From Gammaproteobacteria bacterium (GTDB lineage: Bacteria > Pseudomonadota > Gammaproteobacteria > UBA9214), in contig JAHKKL010000138.1 in NCBI GenBank assembly GCA_020027635.1, positions 1 to 5,384 of the forward strand: a stretch of DNA of 5,384 nucleotides, read 5' to 3'. Both the position numbers and the translations under genes were made by a program. The notes beneath the pieces are model-generated. The model saw only the letters and a list, made by a program, of their open reading frames with translations. It did no database searches and was not told the origin of the DNA. Shown here piece after piece: positions 4,181 through 5,384 of the stretch (the stretch's first letter is position 1; each line of letters opens with the position of its first letter).

Positions 4181-5384
4181 ATGGAATGGGAAACGGTCAT
4201 CGGGTTGGAGATACACGCCCAGCTCGCCACGCGCAGCAAGATCTTCTCCGGGGCATCCACCCGCTACGGCGCGCCGCCCAACACCCAGGCCTGCGCCGTG
4301 GACCTCGGCCTGCCGGGCGTGCTGCCGGTGCTGAACGCGGAGGCCGTGCGCATGGCCGCCAGCTTCGGCCTGGCTATCCATGCCACCGTCGCGCCGCGCT
4401 GCGTGTTCGCGCGCAAGAACTATTTCTACCCCGACCTGCCCAAGGGCTACCAGATCAGCCAGTACGAGCTGCCCATCGTGCACCACGGTTACCTCGACAT
4501 CGAGCCGGATGAGCAGACCAGCCGGCGCATCGCCATCACCCGCGCCCACCTCGAGGAGGATGCCGGCAAGTCGCTGCACGAGGATTTCCACGGCATGACC
4601 GGGATCGACCTCAACCGCGCCGGCACGCCGCTGCTGGAGATCGTCTCGGAGCCGGACCTGCGTTCGGCGAAGGAGGCGGTCGCCTACATGAAGAAGATCC
4701 ATGCGCTGGTGCGCTACCTGGAGATCTGCGACGGCAACATGCAGGAAGGTTCGTTCCGCTGCGATGCCAATGTCTCCGTGCGCCCGCGGGGGCAGGCGGC
4801 GTTCGGGACGCGTACCGAGATCAAGAACATCAATTCATTCCGGTTCGTGGAGCAGGCCATCAACTACGAGGTCGGGCGCCAGATCGCCCTGATCGAGGGC
4901 GGCGGCCGCGTCGTGCAGGAGACCCGGCTGTTCGACCCCGGCAGGCAGGAAACCCGGCCGATGCGGACCAAGGAAGAGGCGAACGACTACCGCTATTTCC
5001 CGGATCCGGACCTGCTGCCGGTGGAGATCGACGCGGCGTTTCTCGAGACGGTGGCGGCCGGTCTTCCGGAACTGCCGGATGCGAAGCGCCAGCGCTTCAT
5101 GGCGGACTACGGCCTGTCGGCCTACGAGGCCGGGGTGCTGACCGCCACCCGGGAACTGGCGGATTTTTACGAGGCCACCGTGGCCGCCTCGGGCGGCCTG
5201 GGCAAGCTGGCCGCCAACTGGGTGACGGGCGAGCTGGCCGGTGCACTGAACCGCGACGGCAGGGACATCGGCGAGAGCCCCGTCGACGCGGAGGCGCTGG
5301 CTGGTCTGCTGCGGCGCATCGAGGACGGCACCCTCTCGGGCAAGCTCGCCAAGCAGGTGTTCGAGGCGATGTGGAGCGGCGCGG
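4181..5384 (+). CDS. gatB: GatB, Asp-tRNA(Asn)/Glu-tRNA(Gln) amidotransferase subunit B (partial)
   Basis: GatB is the tRNA-binding kinase and transamidase subunit. It phosphorylates the side-chain carboxylate of misacylated Asp-tRNA(Asn) or Glu-tRNA(Gln) with ATP, then amidates it with ammonia from GatA. The 401 codons present are the N-terminal five-sixths of a protein normally about 480 aa; the window ends inside the gene. Seen in order are VIGLEIHAQL (6-15, with H12), PNTQACAVDLGLPGVLPVLN (33-52), FARKNYFYPDLPKGYQISQYE (76-96), TRAHLEEDAGK (120-130), and the signature GIDLNRAGTPLLEIVSEPD (141-159). These are followed by DGNMQEGSFRCDANVSVRP (184-202), TEIKNINSF (212-220), and KEEANDYRYFPDPDLLP (264-280). 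After about 300 comes the helical linker and the start of the YqeY-like tail domain (KLAANWVTGEL 342-352, GTLSGKLAKQVFEAM 383-397). H12 and the E125/E126 pair fit the metal-binding active site as I recall it. Reading is uninterrupted. Confidence 0.98.
   Translation, partial: MEWETVIGLEIHAQLATRSKIFSGASTRYGAPPNTQACAVDLGLPGVLPVLNAEAVRMAASFGLAIHATVAPRCVFARKNYFYPDLPKGYQISQYELPIVHHGYLDIEPDEQTSRRIAITRAHLEEDAGKSLHEDFHGMTGIDLNRAGTPLLEIVSEPDLRSAKEAVAYMKKIHALVRYLEICDGNMQEGSFRCDANVSVRPRGQAAFGTRTEIKNINSFRFVEQAINYEVGRQIALIEGGGRVVQETRLFDPGRQETRPMRTKEEANDYRYFPDPDLLPVEIDAAFLETVAAGLPELPDAKRQRFMADYGLSAYEAGVLTATRELADFYEATVAASGGLGKLAANWVTGELAGALNRDGRDIGESPVDAEALAGLLRRIEDGTLSGKLAKQVFEAMWSGA

Noticed and set aside
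3629..4702. 357-codon open frame on the minus strand antisense to gatA and gatB
   Set aside because: It is opposite two strongly conserved genes and spans their gap. The translation is rich in R, H, G, V and L, as expected from an antisense frame of GC-rich codons, with no recognisable domain.

Overview
The window is a GC-rich chromosomal segment that looks gammaproteobacterial. The MreB, GatC, GatA and GatB sequences resemble, from memory, those of Pseudomonas and of purple-sulfur or Ectothiorhodospira-type bacteria. The layout, mreBC on one strand and gatCAB divergent on the other, is the arrangement I recall from Pseudomonas aeruginosa. Genus cannot be fixed from the sequence alone. All five protein genes are housekeeping genes and none looks broken, although mreC runs off the left edge and gatB off the right edge.

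Left half (minus strand, 1-1882): mreB (833-1882) is followed after about 110 bp by mreC (1-722, N-terminal 240 codons only). Together they encode the cytoplasmic actin-like filament and the bitopic periplasmic protein of the rod-shape (elongasome) system. mreC has no ATG, GTG or TTG at its expected start. The best reading is a rare AUU start at 722 with a well-placed Shine-Dalgarno sequence. The alternative is a one-base error or frameshift next to a GTG at 730.

Centre (1883-2018): a 136-bp divergent intergenic region carries a plausible sigma70-type promoter for mreBC and only weak candidates for gatC.

Right half (plus strand, 2019-5384): gatC, gatA and gatB encode the three-subunit tRNA-dependent amidotransferase that turns Asp-tRNA(Asn) and/or Glu-tRNA(Gln) into the correctly amidated tRNAs. 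gatA and gatB are 39 bp apart. gatC and gatA are separated by an unusual 380-bp gap.

The gap 2307-2686 is the most interesting part. It contains a small hairpin just after gatC, then an AT-rich patch with a good sigma70-like promoter (TTGATT, 16 bp, TATAAA). Next comes a long imperfect palindrome (2432-2500) with a 10-bp periodic CACGGA repeat. Last is a 129-bp palindromic element (2521-2649) bounded by GTAG and CTAC, with internal hairpins, resembling a REP doublet (REPIN) or MITE. So the gatCAB operon appears to have been split by two short non-coding repeat elements. I see no new protein system here; the novelty, if any, is in this repeat-loaded operon gap and in the mreC start.
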